A stretch of 9,383 nucleotides of DNA, taken from positions 1-9,383 of the forward strand of contig JAKSOJ010000035.1 of NCBI GenBank assembly GCA_024405645.1, in the 5' to 3' direction. Positions 1-5,962 of this stretch are shown here, one piece after another. The notes below the pieces were generated by a model. It was not told the origin of the DNA and searched no databases. It saw only the letters and a list, made by a program, of their open reading frames with translations. The stretch comes from Phascolarctobacterium sp. (GTDB lineage Bacteria; Bacillota; Negativicutes; Acidaminococcales; Acidaminococcaceae). Made by a program: the position numbers and the translations under genes. Positions within the stretch are counted from its first letter, which is position 1. Each line of letters begins with the position of its first letter.

Positions 1-51
1 TTTTTAGCGGATAATATTATACACTAATTTTAAAGAAAAATATAGGGGGAA

Positions 52-80
52 TTTAAATAAATTCGAGCTTATGATATACT
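52..80 (+). promoter_or_regulatory. Extended -10 promoter for tmcAL
   Basis: An extended -10 element is visible: TG at 72-73, one base, then TATACT at 75-80. A 17-base spacer separates it from a weak -35 (TTTAAA, 52-57; 4 of 6 matches to TTGACA). The predicted transcript starts near 87, which leaves a leader of about 30 bases containing the AAAGGAG site. Because transcription would begin almost on top of the ATG at 89, this also argues for the GTG at 119 as the start codon. Prediction from consensus only. Confidence 0.5.
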
Positions 81-105
81 AATACAGAATGCTGAATTAC
101 CCAAT

Positions 106-112
106 AAAGGAG
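106..112 (+). promoter_or_regulatory. Ribosome binding site that decides the tmcAL start
   Basis: AAAGGAG lies 6 bases upstream of GTG at 119-121, which is ideal spacing. The in-frame ATG at 89 lies upstream of this site and has no Shine-Dalgarno sequence, so the GTG is preferred and the ten extra N-terminal residues are probably not translated. Confidence 0.75.
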
Positions 113-118
113 ACTACC

Positions 119-1279
119 GTGCGCGCTACAGGAATTGTCGCAGAATATAATCCGTTTCACAATGGACATGCTCTGCATATAAATAAAACTAAAGAATTGC
201 TTGGGCAGCCAATTATCGCTGTGATGAGTGGCAGCTTCGTCCAAAGAGGCGAGCCTGCATTTCTCGATAAATGGACTCGTGCACAGCTTGCCGTTGTAGG
301 AGGAGCTAATCTAGTAATCGAACTCCCCACTTGCTTTTCCTTGCGCAGCGCTGAACACTTCGCCCGCGGTAGCGTAGAGCTTTTAGCAGCAACTGGTTTG
401 GTCAACAATATTTCCTGTGGCACAGAGCATCCAGAAACAAATTTTACGGATTTAGCAGCTAATTACTATAAAGAAGAAACCCAAAGCTTGATAAAAAAAT
501 ATTTGAGTGAAGGTTTTTCCTACGCAGTAGCAAACGAAAAAGCCATAGGACATAGCCTTGCAAGTCCCAATGATATTTTAGCCTTCGAATATGCCAAAGC
601 ATGTCTAAAAGAAAATATAGACTTACACGCAATCCAACGCGAAGGCGCAGGCTATAATGACACAGATATCCAAGCCTTAGCAAGCGCTTCCGCTATTCGT
701 AAAGCCTGGAGAAATGGTAATCTAGAGGAAATCAAGGAATGCATGCCTGCTTTTGTCATTAGAACACTAAGAACAACTATCGCAGGCTGCAACGAGCACC
801 GTCTTTGGTCATTAATCAAATACTCTTTAGTAACCAAAACCCCTGAAGAAATCGCAGCGGTTACAGAATGCAGCGAAGGTTTAGAAAACCTCTTGAAAAG
901 TGCTGAAGCCTGCTCAACATTGAATGCAGCTTCAAAGCTTTGTACAAGCAAGCGTTATTCAACATCTCGTATTCGTCGCCTGCTCATGCAGCTTCTGTTC
1001 AATAAACCTATCGCAGAGCTAAGGCAAGAACACCCTGCTTATATTCGAATATTGGCTTTTGATAACACCGTTGGCCGAGAGCTCCTCAAAGAAATGAAAA
1101 AGACTGCGACTCTTCCCATAATTAACAAATTAGGGAAAAATCCAGCCCATGGTCAAAGCAAAGCTTTTAAAGAAAGCCTAGAATTAGATATTTTAGCGAC
1201 AAATTTAAGGGAACTCGTAAGTAATACAGATACTAATTTAAACAAAGACTTTACTACAAGTCCCTATATAAGATACTAA
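119..1279 (+). CDS. tmcAL: tRNA(Met) cytidine acetate ligase TmcAL (YlbM family)
   Basis: This enzyme is known to use ATP and acetate to make N4-acetylcytidine at the wobble position (C34) of elongator tRNA(Met), acting in the cytoplasm on tRNA. The 386-residue product from GTG opens directly into the nucleotidyltransferase core: GIVAEYNPFHNGH at residues 5-17, with the HxGH signature at 14-17. Next come VMSGSFVQRGEPA (35-47), a SAEHFA segment (77-82), SPND (149-152), REGAGYNDTDI (174-184) and ASASAIR (188-194), all hallmarks of the YlbM/TmcAL family. The C-terminal part (RIRRLLMQL, YIRILAF, LPIINKLGK) also fits, and the length is close to the usual roughly 400 residues. An alternative in-frame ATG at 89 would add ten residues but lacks a binding site. 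The gene stands alone on the plus strand, with its own promoter, and converges on the rsmD-coaD group. Older annotation calls this family a generic nucleotidyltransferase. Confidence 0.93.
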   Translation: MRATGIVAEYNPFHNGHALHINKTKELLGQPIIAVMSGSFVQRGEPAFLDKWTRAQLAVVGGANLVIELPTCFSLRSAEHFARGSVELLAATGLVNNISCGTEHPETNFTDLAANYYKEETQSLIKKYLSEGFSYAVANEKAIGHSLASPNDILAFEYAKACLKENIDLHAIQREGAGYNDTDIQALASASAIRKAWRNGNLEEIKECMPAFVIRTLRTTIAGCNEHRLWSLIKYSLVTKTPEEIAAVTECSEGLENLLKSAEACSTLNAASKLCTSKRYSTSRIRRLLMQLLFNKPIAELRQEHPAYIRILAFDNTVGRELLKEMKKTATLPIINKLGKNPAHGQSKAFKESLELDILATNLRELVSNTDTNLNKDFTTSPYIRY

Positions 1280-1305
1280 AAAGGCTGAGCAAACGCTCAG
1301 CCTTT
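1280..1305. terminator. Two-way terminator between tmcAL and the coiled-coil gene
   Basis: A perfect 11-bp stem (AAAGGCTGAGC at 1280-1290, GCTCAGCCTTT at 1295-1305) closes a four-base AAAC loop. It starts one base after the tmcAL stop and ends 10 bases before the stop of the convergent coiled-coil gene. T-rich sequence follows on both strands (TTTAATATTT on plus; a run of five T on minus), so it can terminate both converging transcripts. Confidence 0.88.
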
Positions 1306-1315
1306 AATATTTGGA

Positions 1316-1900
1316 TTATTCTTCCGGAGTATCTTCGTTTTGAACAAGTCCAGCAACAACGTTCATTTCGTTTTTAACATTGTGTCTGTTTTCGCTCAAG
1401 CCTTGCAATGCGCTATGCATGGTTTCGCCAATATAAGCAAGCATATCATCAGCATAGGTCAAAGCATCTTGTTTTACGCGGATAGCATAAGCATCAGCGC
1501 CTTTTTTGGTTTCTTCTTCATAAGCAAGAGCATTTGCTTTTAATTCTTCAGAAACAGCTTGAGCTTGTTTAACGATTTCTTGTTCTTGAACCATTTCTTC
1601 AGCCTTAGCTTGAGCTACACCAACAATACGTTCTGCTTCGCTCTTAGCTTGTTGAACGATGGATTCAGCATCTGCATAAGCCTTGTTAACGATTTGTTTT
1701 TGTTCTTCGAGAACACGGTCAGCATTCTTAACTTCTTTAGGAATAGCTTCACGCAAATCGTCTAAAAGATTGATGAGTTCGTTTTCTTCGATTAAAAGTT
1801 TATCCATAACGGGAACACGGGTAGCACCATTGATCATGTTTTCCAGTTCCGCAAAAATATTTTCTAAAGCCAAATTGGTTTTGTTGCGATCATTAATCAA
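1316..1900 (-). CDS. Coiled-coil protein of the clostridial 'ATPase' / V-ATPase subunit H-like type, unknown role
   Basis: About 194 residues from the TTG at 1900 (197 if the GTG at 1909 is used). The sequence is soluble and Ala/Glu/Lys/Gln-rich. Its middle (roughly residues 55-150) is a long predicted coiled coil with repeats of the AxAEsIvqqAKsEAErIv kind, resembling DivIVA C-termini, V-ATPase subunit H/E and ATP synthase b stalks. No nucleotide-binding motif, signal peptide or membrane segment is visible, so the common database label 'ATPase' should not be read as activity. The extreme C-terminus is acidic (NEDTPEE). The GTG at 1909 shares its first base with the AGGAG site, so that site cannot serve it; TTG at 1900 lies 8 bases downstream and is the better start. 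It follows coaD by 25 bases and is the last gene of rsmD-coaD-this gene. A scaffolding or cell-division/envelope role is possible but is inference. Confidence 0.7.
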   Translation of the reverse strand: MINDRNKTNLALENIFAELENMINGATRVPVMDKLLIEENELINLLDDLREAIPKEVKNADRVLEEQKQIVNKAYADAESIVQQAKSEAERIVGVAQAKAEEMVQEQEIVKQAQAVSEELKANALAYEEETKKGADAYAIRVKQDALTYADDMLAYIGETMHSALQGLSENRHNVKNEMNVVAGLVQNEDTPEE

Positions 1901-1908
1901 AATCTTCA

Positions 1909-1913
1909 CTCCT
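1909..1913 (-). promoter_or_regulatory. Ribosome binding site that favours a TTG start
   Basis: AGGAG on the minus strand (1913 to 1909) shares its last G with the GTG codon at 1909-1907, which rules it out as the site for that codon. It stands 8 bases from the in-frame TTG at 1900-1898. An in-frame TGA lies just upstream (1915-1913), so no longer start exists. Confidence 0.55.
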
Positions 1914-1925
1914 CACTAAATAATC

Positions 1926-2411
1926 TTATTTATTAGCCATACGTTCTTTAATCTTTTTTTCAACACAGGGAGGAACCAAATCTTTAATTTGACCATTGAA
2001 ACAGGAAAGTTCTCTAACGCCAGAGGAACTTACATAGGAATATTGTGCATTGGTCATAATAAACACAGTTTCTAACTTGTTGTCGATGCTCTTGATTAAA
2101 AGTGCACGTTGAAATTCGTATTCGAAATCACTAAAAGCTCTCAAACCTCTAACGATAAAGGGAGCCTTTTCTTGTTTGCAAAATTCATTTAAAAGTCCAG
2201 AGAAAGATGTAACACGTACATTAGGAATGTGCTTGGTTGCTTCTCTAAGCATTTCTACGCGTTCTTCCATTGTGAACATAGCCTTATCTTTACCAGGATT
2301 ATAAAAAACACTAATAATGAGCTCATCAAACATATGACTAGCTCTTTCAAAAATATCAATGTGTCCGTTTGTTACAGGGTCAAAACTTCCCGGACATACA
2401 GCTCTACGCAT
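1926..2411 (-). CDS. coaD: Phosphopantetheine adenylyltransferase (PPAT)
   Basis: Catalyses the fourth step of coenzyme A synthesis, transferring AMP from ATP to 4'-phosphopantetheine to give dephospho-CoA, in the cytoplasm. The 161-residue length matches the family (about 160). Diagnostic motifs are GSFDPVTNGH at residues 8-17 (the T/HxGH nucleotidyltransferase signature is TNGH, 14-17), IVRGLRAFSDFEYE at 86-99, and YSYVSSSGVRE at 124-134 (the ISSSxVRE phosphate-binding motif). The ATG at 2411 is set by a strong AGGAGG (2425-2420) at 8 bases' distance. It lies 92 bases downstream of rsmD, a standard pairing in Firmicutes, and 25 bases (16 if the GTG is used) before the coiled-coil gene. No clear promoter is seen in the rsmD-coaD gap, so co-transcription with rsmD is likely. 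Confidence 0.97.
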   Translation of the reverse strand: MRRAVCPGSFDPVTNGHIDIFERASHMFDELIISVFYNPGKDKAMFTMEERVEMLREATKHIPNVRVTSFSGLLNEFCKQEKAPFIVRGLRAFSDFEYEFQRALLIKSIDNKLETVFIMTNAQYSYVSSSGVRELSCFNGQIKDLVPPCVEKKIKERMANK

Positions 2412-2503
2412 TTATATAGCCTCCTAGAAGAACCTTCTCAAGGATATTATTCTTCTTATCTTTGTATTATTCGACGTATTTCCTTTTATTCCTTTAAAAA
2501 TTT
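2412..2503 (-). other. rsmD-coaD intergenic spacer with small hairpin before the coaD binding site
   Basis: This 92-base AT-rich spacer has no ORF. On the minus strand a small hairpin (AGAAG, GTT, CTTCT; 2438-2426) ends immediately before the AGGAGG of coaD. The stem is only 5 bp with no T-run, so it is not a terminator; it could be an mRNA-stability or processing element. No convincing -35/-10 pair is visible. Confidence 0.35.
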
Positions 2504-3058
2504 TCAAATCTCATAAAGAATAAAATCTACTTTGGTCTCGCCATATTTTTCCGTGCGTACACAAGAATATCCCGTTGGCAAAGCGGGCAATTCATCATGA
2601 GCACTACGCTCCACGATTAAATAACCGCCATTATTTAAAAACGGATTTTTCTCCAGCACGGCAATAATCTTTTCAATCCAGCCCTTGCTGTAGGGTGGAT
2701 CGCAAAAGGCAAAATCGAAACGCTCACCTTTTCTATAAAGATTTGCAGCTACTTCCACACAGCTGCCTTTTATAACATGGCAATCTTCCTGCGCCTTACA
2801 TTTTTCAATGTTGCTTTGTACAAGCTTTAGGCTTTCACGACTGAGGTCGATAAAAGTTACTTCGCTTGCACCCCTACTCCAGGATTCAAGGCCCAGGTTT
2901 CCAGTTCCCGCAAACAGGTCCAAAACCTTTGCGTCCATAATACGTGCTCCGATAATGCTAAAAAGCGATTCCTTAACACGATCAGCAGTAGGTCTAACAT
3001 CGTAGTTCTTAGGAACGGTCAGCTTAAGACCTCTAGCTCTGCCTGTAATAATTCTCAT
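2504..3058 (-). CDS. rsmD: 16S rRNA (guanine966-N2)-methyltransferase RsmD
   Basis: Methylates N2 of G966 of 16S rRNA in the 30S subunit using S-adenosylmethionine. The 184-residue protein begins with the family opening MRIITGRARGLKL, then RPTADRVKESLFS at 22-34. SAM-binding motif I is DLFAGTGNLGLE (47-58), where N54 stands at the position often occupied by serine. The catalytic DPPY motif, typical of N-methylation of exocyclic amines, is at 120-123. The size is normal for RsmD (about 180-200). AGGAG (3069-3065) lies 6 bases before the ATG. It heads the minus-strand rsmD-coaD-coiled-coil group and diverges from the DUF4127 gene, with overlapping -10 elements in the 67-base gap. Confidence 0.95.
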   Translation of the reverse strand: MRIITGRARGLKLTVPKNYDVRPTADRVKESLFSIIGARIMDAKVLDLFAGTGNLGLESWSRGASEVTFIDLSRESLKLVQSNIEKCKAQEDCHVIKGSCVEVAANLYRKGERFDFAFCDPPYSKGWIEKIIAVLEKNPFLNNGGYLIVERSAHDELPALPTGYSCVRTEKYGETKVDFILYEI

Positions 3059-3071
3059 GTATTACTCCTGA

Positions 3072-3108
3072 GTATGCTATAATATTAATCAATAAACGAT
3101 TATTGTAA
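3072..3108 (-). promoter_or_regulatory. Probable rsmD promoter, overlapping the divergent one
   Basis: On the minus strand TATTAT (3084-3079) is a reasonable -10, with only a weak -35 (TTACAA, 3108-3103, at 18 bases). A start near 3072 would leave a leader of about 14 bases just containing the AGGAG. The -10 occupies nearly the same bases as the plus-strand TATAAT at 3078-3083. Confidence 0.35.
3075..3083 (+). promoter_or_regulatory. Extended -10 promoter for the DUF4127 gene
   Basis: TGCTATAAT is a perfect extended -10 (TG 3075-3076, TATAAT 3078-3083). No good -35 is present, and the region where it would fall covers the start codon of rsmD. The predicted start is near 3090, giving a leader of about 36 bases that carries AAAGGAGG. 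Confidence 0.6.
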
Positions 3109-3110
3109 GC

Positions 3111-3118
3111 AAAGGAGG
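3111..3118 (+). promoter_or_regulatory. Ribosome binding site that decides the DUF4127 start
   Basis: AAAGGAGG ends at 3118, 7 bases before ATG at 3126. The in-frame TTG at 3120 is only one base away from the site and is therefore not the start. Confidence 0.8.
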
Positions 3119-3125
3119 TTTGAAG

Positions 3126-4739
3126 ATGAGAAAAATATTATTCTTTATCTTGGCCTGCCTTATGCTTTTTTATTTTGCTTATTGGCGACTTCCAAGTACG
3201 CAGGATGTGGTTTTAAAACTTCCAGAACCGGAAGAAAAAACCATTCTAGTACCACTAGACAGTCGACCTGTTTGTACCACACTACCACAAGATATTGCGT
3301 ATGTTACAGGGGTTCAGTTAATTTTACCCCCAAAAGAGCTTCTTGACAAGTACACAAAACCAGCAAATACAGATTTTCTTCGTATTTGGTTAAAAAATGA
3401 AGCAAGAAACGCTAAATCCTCAATAATTAGCACGGATTTGCTCTTGCACGGAGGGCTTTTGCACGGTCGTACTCACCTTGCAAATGAAGAAGAACAAACG
3501 CAAGTTATTGCCCTTCTCAGCGAATTAACCAAAGAGCAAAGTAAGGCTAAAATTTTCAGTATTGTTCCTAGACTTCTAGTCAGCGATGAAATTCTTCCTG
3601 ATGCTTGGTACTGGTACCATTTAATGCGCTATAGCGAAGCTCTGGATACATCCCTAACCTTCGGAGATTTTGCCTCCGCTCAAACCTATGCCAAGTACGA
3701 TGCTGAAATTCCCGCAGAAATAAAAGCCAAGTATCTTAATATCTTTAAGGCCAGCGAAATTTTCAACACCAAGCTTCTAAAGCTTGGCAGCAAAGCGGAT
3801 ATTCTTATCGGACAAGACGATGCAGCAGCCTTTGGTCTTCCTCGTATGACTACAGAGCGAATCAGCCTAAACCCTAACGCAAGCAAAGCAAGATTAACAA
3901 GCGGCGCCGATGAACTTGCAACACTTCTAGTTACCAAAAACTACCTAGATAAGCAAGCCGCCAAACCTAAAATTTATGTGCAATACGCTGATTCTAGGAG
4001 CAAGTTCATGTATGCACCTTATATGTCTATGAGTAATGACCAAGCTGTTCGAGAGGCTTTAGAAATCATCGGAGCAATTGAAGTAGCAGATGAACAATCT
4101 GCTGATATAGTTCTTTTCATTAATTATGGCAACGACAATTTTAAGCCAAATAAGAACACAGTTCAAAGCATCCAAAATTATTTAGTCCAAGAAAAGCCGC
4201 TTGCCATCGTGGACAACAGTCAAAATTTCGATACCGATGAGCTTTTATTGCCCAAGTTAATAAGCGAAAATATAGAGCTTAACAAGTTAACCGCCTATGC
4301 TGGTTGGAACACCTTGGGCAATAGTCTAGGAACCGCTCTTTGCCAAGCAGCTGTTTTTGTAACGAGAAAAGCAGAATTGCCACAAGAGCTTCACCCTGCA
4401 TTATATGGAGAAAACCTAAGACTCAATATCAATCGTTTTCTTGACGATTATTACTATCAAAAGCTAAAGCATGCGAGTCTTGCTCATGATTTATACGTAA
4501 ATTATATAGATAGTAGAAATCTCGACCCAGACGATAAAACTATGGTCGAGCACCATCTTATGGCTTACACAAGCCTGCGTGCACACCAAATACTTCATAC
4601 TAATTTAGGAAGAACGCCTTTTTACAAGCAAGAAGGAAAAAGCTATTATTTAACGGATATAATCCATAGCACGCAACTTCCTTGGAACAGAATTTTCGAG
4701 GTAGATATCAAAGCATATCCTAAATTTGGCGTAAAATGA
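3126..4739 (+). CDS. Membrane-anchored DUF4127 family protein
   Basis: 537 residues from ATG 3126. A basic start (MRK) and a hydrophobic segment at about residues 4-20 indicate an N-terminal membrane anchor or signal peptide, placing the rest outside the membrane. The remainder shows DUF4127 hallmarks: ILVPLDSRPV (40-49), PPKELL (68-73), a STDLLLHGGLLHGRTH-like stretch (102-117), SIVPRLLVSDEI (145-156), IGQDDAAAFG (228-237), GADE (260-263), and AGWNTLGNSLGTALCQA (392-408). The clustered Asp/Glu/His motifs (LDSRP, QDDA, GADE) look like an active site. I infer an enzyme, perhaps a hydrolase acting on envelope or sugar substrates, but the family's function is not established to my knowledge. A Cys at position 11 sits inside the hydrophobic segment and is a poor lipobox. 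The gene is monocistronic: own extended -10 promoter, strong AGGAGG, and a 15-bp terminator right after the stop. Confidence 0.85.
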   Translation: MRKILFFILACLMLFYFAYWRLPSTQDVVLKLPEPEEKTILVPLDSRPVCTTLPQDIAYVTGVQLILPPKELLDKYTKPANTDFLRIWLKNEARNAKSSIISTDLLLHGGLLHGRTHLANEEEQTQVIALLSELTKEQSKAKIFSIVPRLLVSDEILPDAWYWYHLMRYSEALDTSLTFGDFASAQTYAKYDAEIPAEIKAKYLNIFKASEIFNTKLLKLGSKADILIGQDDAAAFGLPRMTTERISLNPNASKARLTSGADELATLLVTKNYLDKQAAKPKIYVQYADSRSKFMYAPYMSMSNDQAVREALEIIGAIEVADEQSADIVLFINYGNDNFKPNKNTVQSIQNYLVQEKPLAIVDNSQNFDTDELLLPKLISENIELNKLTAYAGWNTLGNSLGTALCQAAVFVTRKAELPQELHPALYGENLRLNINRFLDDYYYQKLKHASLAHDLYVNYIDSRNLDPDDKTMVEHHLMAYTSLRAHQILHTNLGRTPFYKQEGKSYYLTDIIHSTQLPWNRIFEVDIKAYPKFGVK

Positions 4740-4743
4740 AAAA

Positions 4744-4777
4744 AATAACCGTATGGATTTTCATCCATACGGTTATT
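4744..4777. terminator. Two-way terminator between the DUF4127 gene and yqeY
   Basis: A perfect 15-bp stem (4744-4758 with 4763-4777; AATAACCGTATGGAT and its complement) encloses the loop TTTC. On plus it is followed by TTGTTTTTAC; on minus by a run of at least six T. It lies between the DUF4127 stop (4737-4739) and the yqeY stop (4784-4782) and serves the ends of both converging transcripts. Confidence 0.93.
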
Positions 4778-4781
4778 GTTT

Positions 4782-5231
4782 TTACTTGAGCAATTCACGA
4801 ACAATCGCGTTGATGCGTTTGCCGTCAGCACGACCCTTGGCTTTAGCCATAACGGCCGGCATAACTTTGCCCATGTCCTTGGGACTTGTAGCCCCAACGG
4901 TGGCAATTACTTCGGCAACGATTGCTTTAAGTTCTTCATCACTAAGAGCTTCCGGAAGATATGCTTTTAAAATCGCAATCTCTTCCTTTGCCTGAGCAAC
5001 CAACTCTTCACGTCCAGCCTTTTGGAATTCTTCCAAAGAGTCTTGACGCATCTTAACTTCTTTCATCAATACAGCAAGAACATCATCATCGTTCAGTTCT
5101 TTTTTGTCGTTGATTTCGATGTTTTTGATATTGGAACGAACCATGCGAATTACAGATAAACGAAGCTTACCAGCTTCGCGATCCTTCATCGCTTGCTTCA
5201 TATCCTGAGTCAATTGGTCCTTAATAGACAT
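4782..5231 (-). CDS. yqeY: GatB/YqeY domain-containing protein
   Basis: 149 residues, the usual size for stand-alone YqeY. The domain resembles the C-terminal tRNA-binding part of GatB, the amidotransferase subunit that makes Gln-tRNA(Gln) and Asn-tRNA(Asn), so a tRNA-related cytoplasmic role is the usual suggestion, though the true function is not established. Visible features are LRLSVIRMVRSNIKN (23-37), a charged helical region with MRQDSLEEFQKAGRE (61-75), AILKAYLPEALSDEEL (86-101), and the conserved tail GKVMPAVMAKAKGRADGK (121-138). GGAGG lies 8 bases before the ATG. It follows rpsU by 17 bases, the standard rpsU-yqeY arrangement, and ends at the strong two-way terminator, so it shares the rpsU promoter. 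The 'GatB' label should not be taken to mean amidotransferase activity. Confidence 0.93.
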   Translation of the reverse strand: MSIKDQLTQDMKQAMKDREAGKLRLSVIRMVRSNIKNIEINDKKELNDDDVLAVLMKEVKMRQDSLEEFQKAGREELVAQAKEEIAILKAYLPEALSDEELKAIVAEVIATVGATSPKDMGKVMPAVMAKAKGRADGKRINAIVRELLK

Positions 5232-5248
5232 ACAGCCCGCCTCCCCAA

Positions 5249-5425
5249 TTATCTGGTTTTACGTTTTCTAGCTGCTTCGGATTTTTTCTTCTTAGCTACG
5301 CTCGGTTTTTCATAATGTTCGCGTTTTCTAACTTCAGAAAGAATACCTGCCTTTTGGGTTGCTCTTTTGAATCTGCGCAGTGCGCTGTCTAAAGTTTCGT
5401 TTTTGCCAACTTTAATTTCTGCCAT
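5249..5425 (-). CDS. rpsU: 30S ribosomal protein S21 (bS21)
   Basis: A 58-codon gene, translated by hand, reading [18 protein letters not shown] at the N-terminus and ending in a Lys/Arg-rich tail ([17 protein letters not shown]). bS21 is a small basic protein of the 30S platform next to the anti-Shine-Dalgarno end of 16S rRNA and helps initiation. The characteristic features are all present: V-x-x-N-E-x-L-x-x-A-L-R-R-F-K-R (6-21), [18 protein letters not shown] (25-42) and the basic tail. The length is typical of the Firmicutes form (57-58 residues). The start is fixed by the purine-rich GGAGGGAGGG 7 bases upstream. It lies between a HIT-family gene and yqeY and has its own consensus promoter, so it can be expressed more strongly than the genes upstream of it. 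Confidence 0.97.
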   Translation of the reverse strand: MAEIKVGKNETLDSALRRFKRATQKAGILSEVRKREHYEKPSVAKKKKSEAARKRKTR

Positions 5426-5505
5426 CTGATTTCCCTCCCTCCAAACACTTTAGGGAAGTGTATATTATGAGTTCAGGGCATAAACCACCCTAAAACACAT
5501 TTACC
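5426..5505 (-). promoter_or_regulatory. rpsU 5' leader with competing AGGG/CCCT pairings
   Basis: From the predicted start (about 5504) to the rpsU ATG the leader is about 79 bases. On the minus strand, UUUAGGG (5494-5488) can pair with CCCUAAA (5455-5449). A local hairpin ACACUU / AAGUGU (5461-5456 with 5450-5445) puts CCCUA in its loop, where the upstream UAGGG could form a pseudoknot. UUCCCU (5457-5452) can instead pair with AGGGAA (5436-5431) inside the Shine-Dalgarno region, and a second CCCU (5478-5475) gives a further option. These helices exclude one another, as expected for a regulated leader. No Rfam family is recognised; regulation is inference. Confidence 0.4.
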
Positions 5506-5510
5506 CAAAC

Positions 5511-5539
5511 ATTATACTAGAAATCGGACGCCTTGTCAA
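5511..5539 (-). promoter_or_regulatory. Consensus sigma-A promoter for rpsU-yqeY
   Basis: TTGACA (5539-5534), a 17-base spacer, then TATAAT (5516-5511), all on the minus strand: an exact match to the vegetative consensus. It begins 7 bases past the stop of the HIT-family gene, with no terminator between, so rpsU can receive both read-through and its own strong transcription. Confidence 0.92.
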
Positions 5540-5546
5540 CGAGAAA

Positions 5547-5882
5547 TTAGCAAGGAGGCCAACCTAATTCTTTACCGCCAATAATGTGAATATGTAAATG
5601 GTTTACAGTTTGTCCACCATCTTTACCGGTATTGATTACAACACGGAAACCACTTTCCATAATACCAGTTTTTTCAGCGATAACTTGGATTTTGCTCATC
5701 ATGTAGCCCAAAAGTTCAGGATCACATTTAGTTACGTTATCGCAGTGAGTTTTAGGAAGAAGCAGTACGTGTACAGGAGCAGCAGGAGCTACGTCGTAGA
5801 AAGCTACACACTTATCATCTTCATAAACTTTATTGGAAGGAATATCTCCGTTAATAATCATGCAAAAGATACAATCTGACAT
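5547..5882 (-). CDS. HIT family (HINT-like) nucleotide-binding protein
   Basis: 111 residues, normal for a bacterial HINT-type histidine triad protein. Such proteins hydrolyse nucleoside phosphoramidates or release AMP from acyl/amidate conjugates in the cytoplasm. The opening SDCIFCMI contains C4 and C7, a zinc-site pair common in this branch. The catalytic histidine triad is VNHLHIHIIGG, with H95, H97 and H99; H99 would be the nucleophile by family analogy. The conserved FYDVAPAAPVHVLLLPK (28-44) and INTGKDGGQTVNH (83-95) segments support the family. The end (GKELGWPPC) matches the usual LGWPPG-type C-terminus. The binding site is GAGGTG about 6 bases before the ATG. It sits 80 bases after mtaB and before rpsU, a conserved Firmicutes order. 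A weak TATAAT (minus strand, 5905-5900) may give it a separate promoter. Confidence 0.93.
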   Translation of the reverse strand: MSDCIFCMIINGDIPSNKVYEDDKCVAFYDVAPAAPVHVLLLPKTHCDNVTKCDPELLGYMMSKIQVIAEKTGIMESGFRVVINTGKDGGQTVNHLHIHIIGGKELGWPPC

Positions 5883-5962
5883 TCAAGACACCTCTCTTCA
5901 TTATAATTTTGAGTACTTAACAATTTTATAATTCTCCAAGTTGAGCAATTTTCCTGCCAAGC
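5883..5962 (-). other. mtaB-HIT intergenic spacer with AT-rich inverted repeat
   Basis: An 80-base spacer without an ORF. It contains 7-bp inverted arms ATTATAA (5900-5906) and TTATAAT (5926-5932) around a near-palindrome centred on AGTACT (5912-5917). On the minus strand the left arm supplies TATAAT (5905-5900), a possible -10 for the HIT gene, but I find no matching -35. There is no T-run terminator after mtaB, so read-through is likely. Confidence 0.35.

Noticed and set aside
1..60. Possible minus-strand promoter (TATAAT at 21-16) leading out of the window
   Set aside because: The -10 match is good but no -35 is recognisable and the gene it would serve is outside the window; in DNA this AT-rich a chance match is likely.
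89..118. Ten-residue N-terminal extension of tmcAL from ATG 89
   Set aside because: No binding site precedes it, the predicted transcript begins at about 87, and AAAGGAG sits 6 bases before GTG 119, where the family-conserved sequence begins.
1280..1305. Inverted repeat as an attachment site or mobile-element end
   Set aside because: Position between converging stops, four-base loop and T-rich flanks on both sides identify it as a two-way terminator.
3126..3190. Lipobox (ILAC, Cys 11) in the DUF4127 protein
   Set aside because: The cysteine lies inside the hydrophobic stretch, which continues after it, and Leu at -2 does not fit the lipobox; an uncleaved anchor or ordinary signal peptide is more likely.
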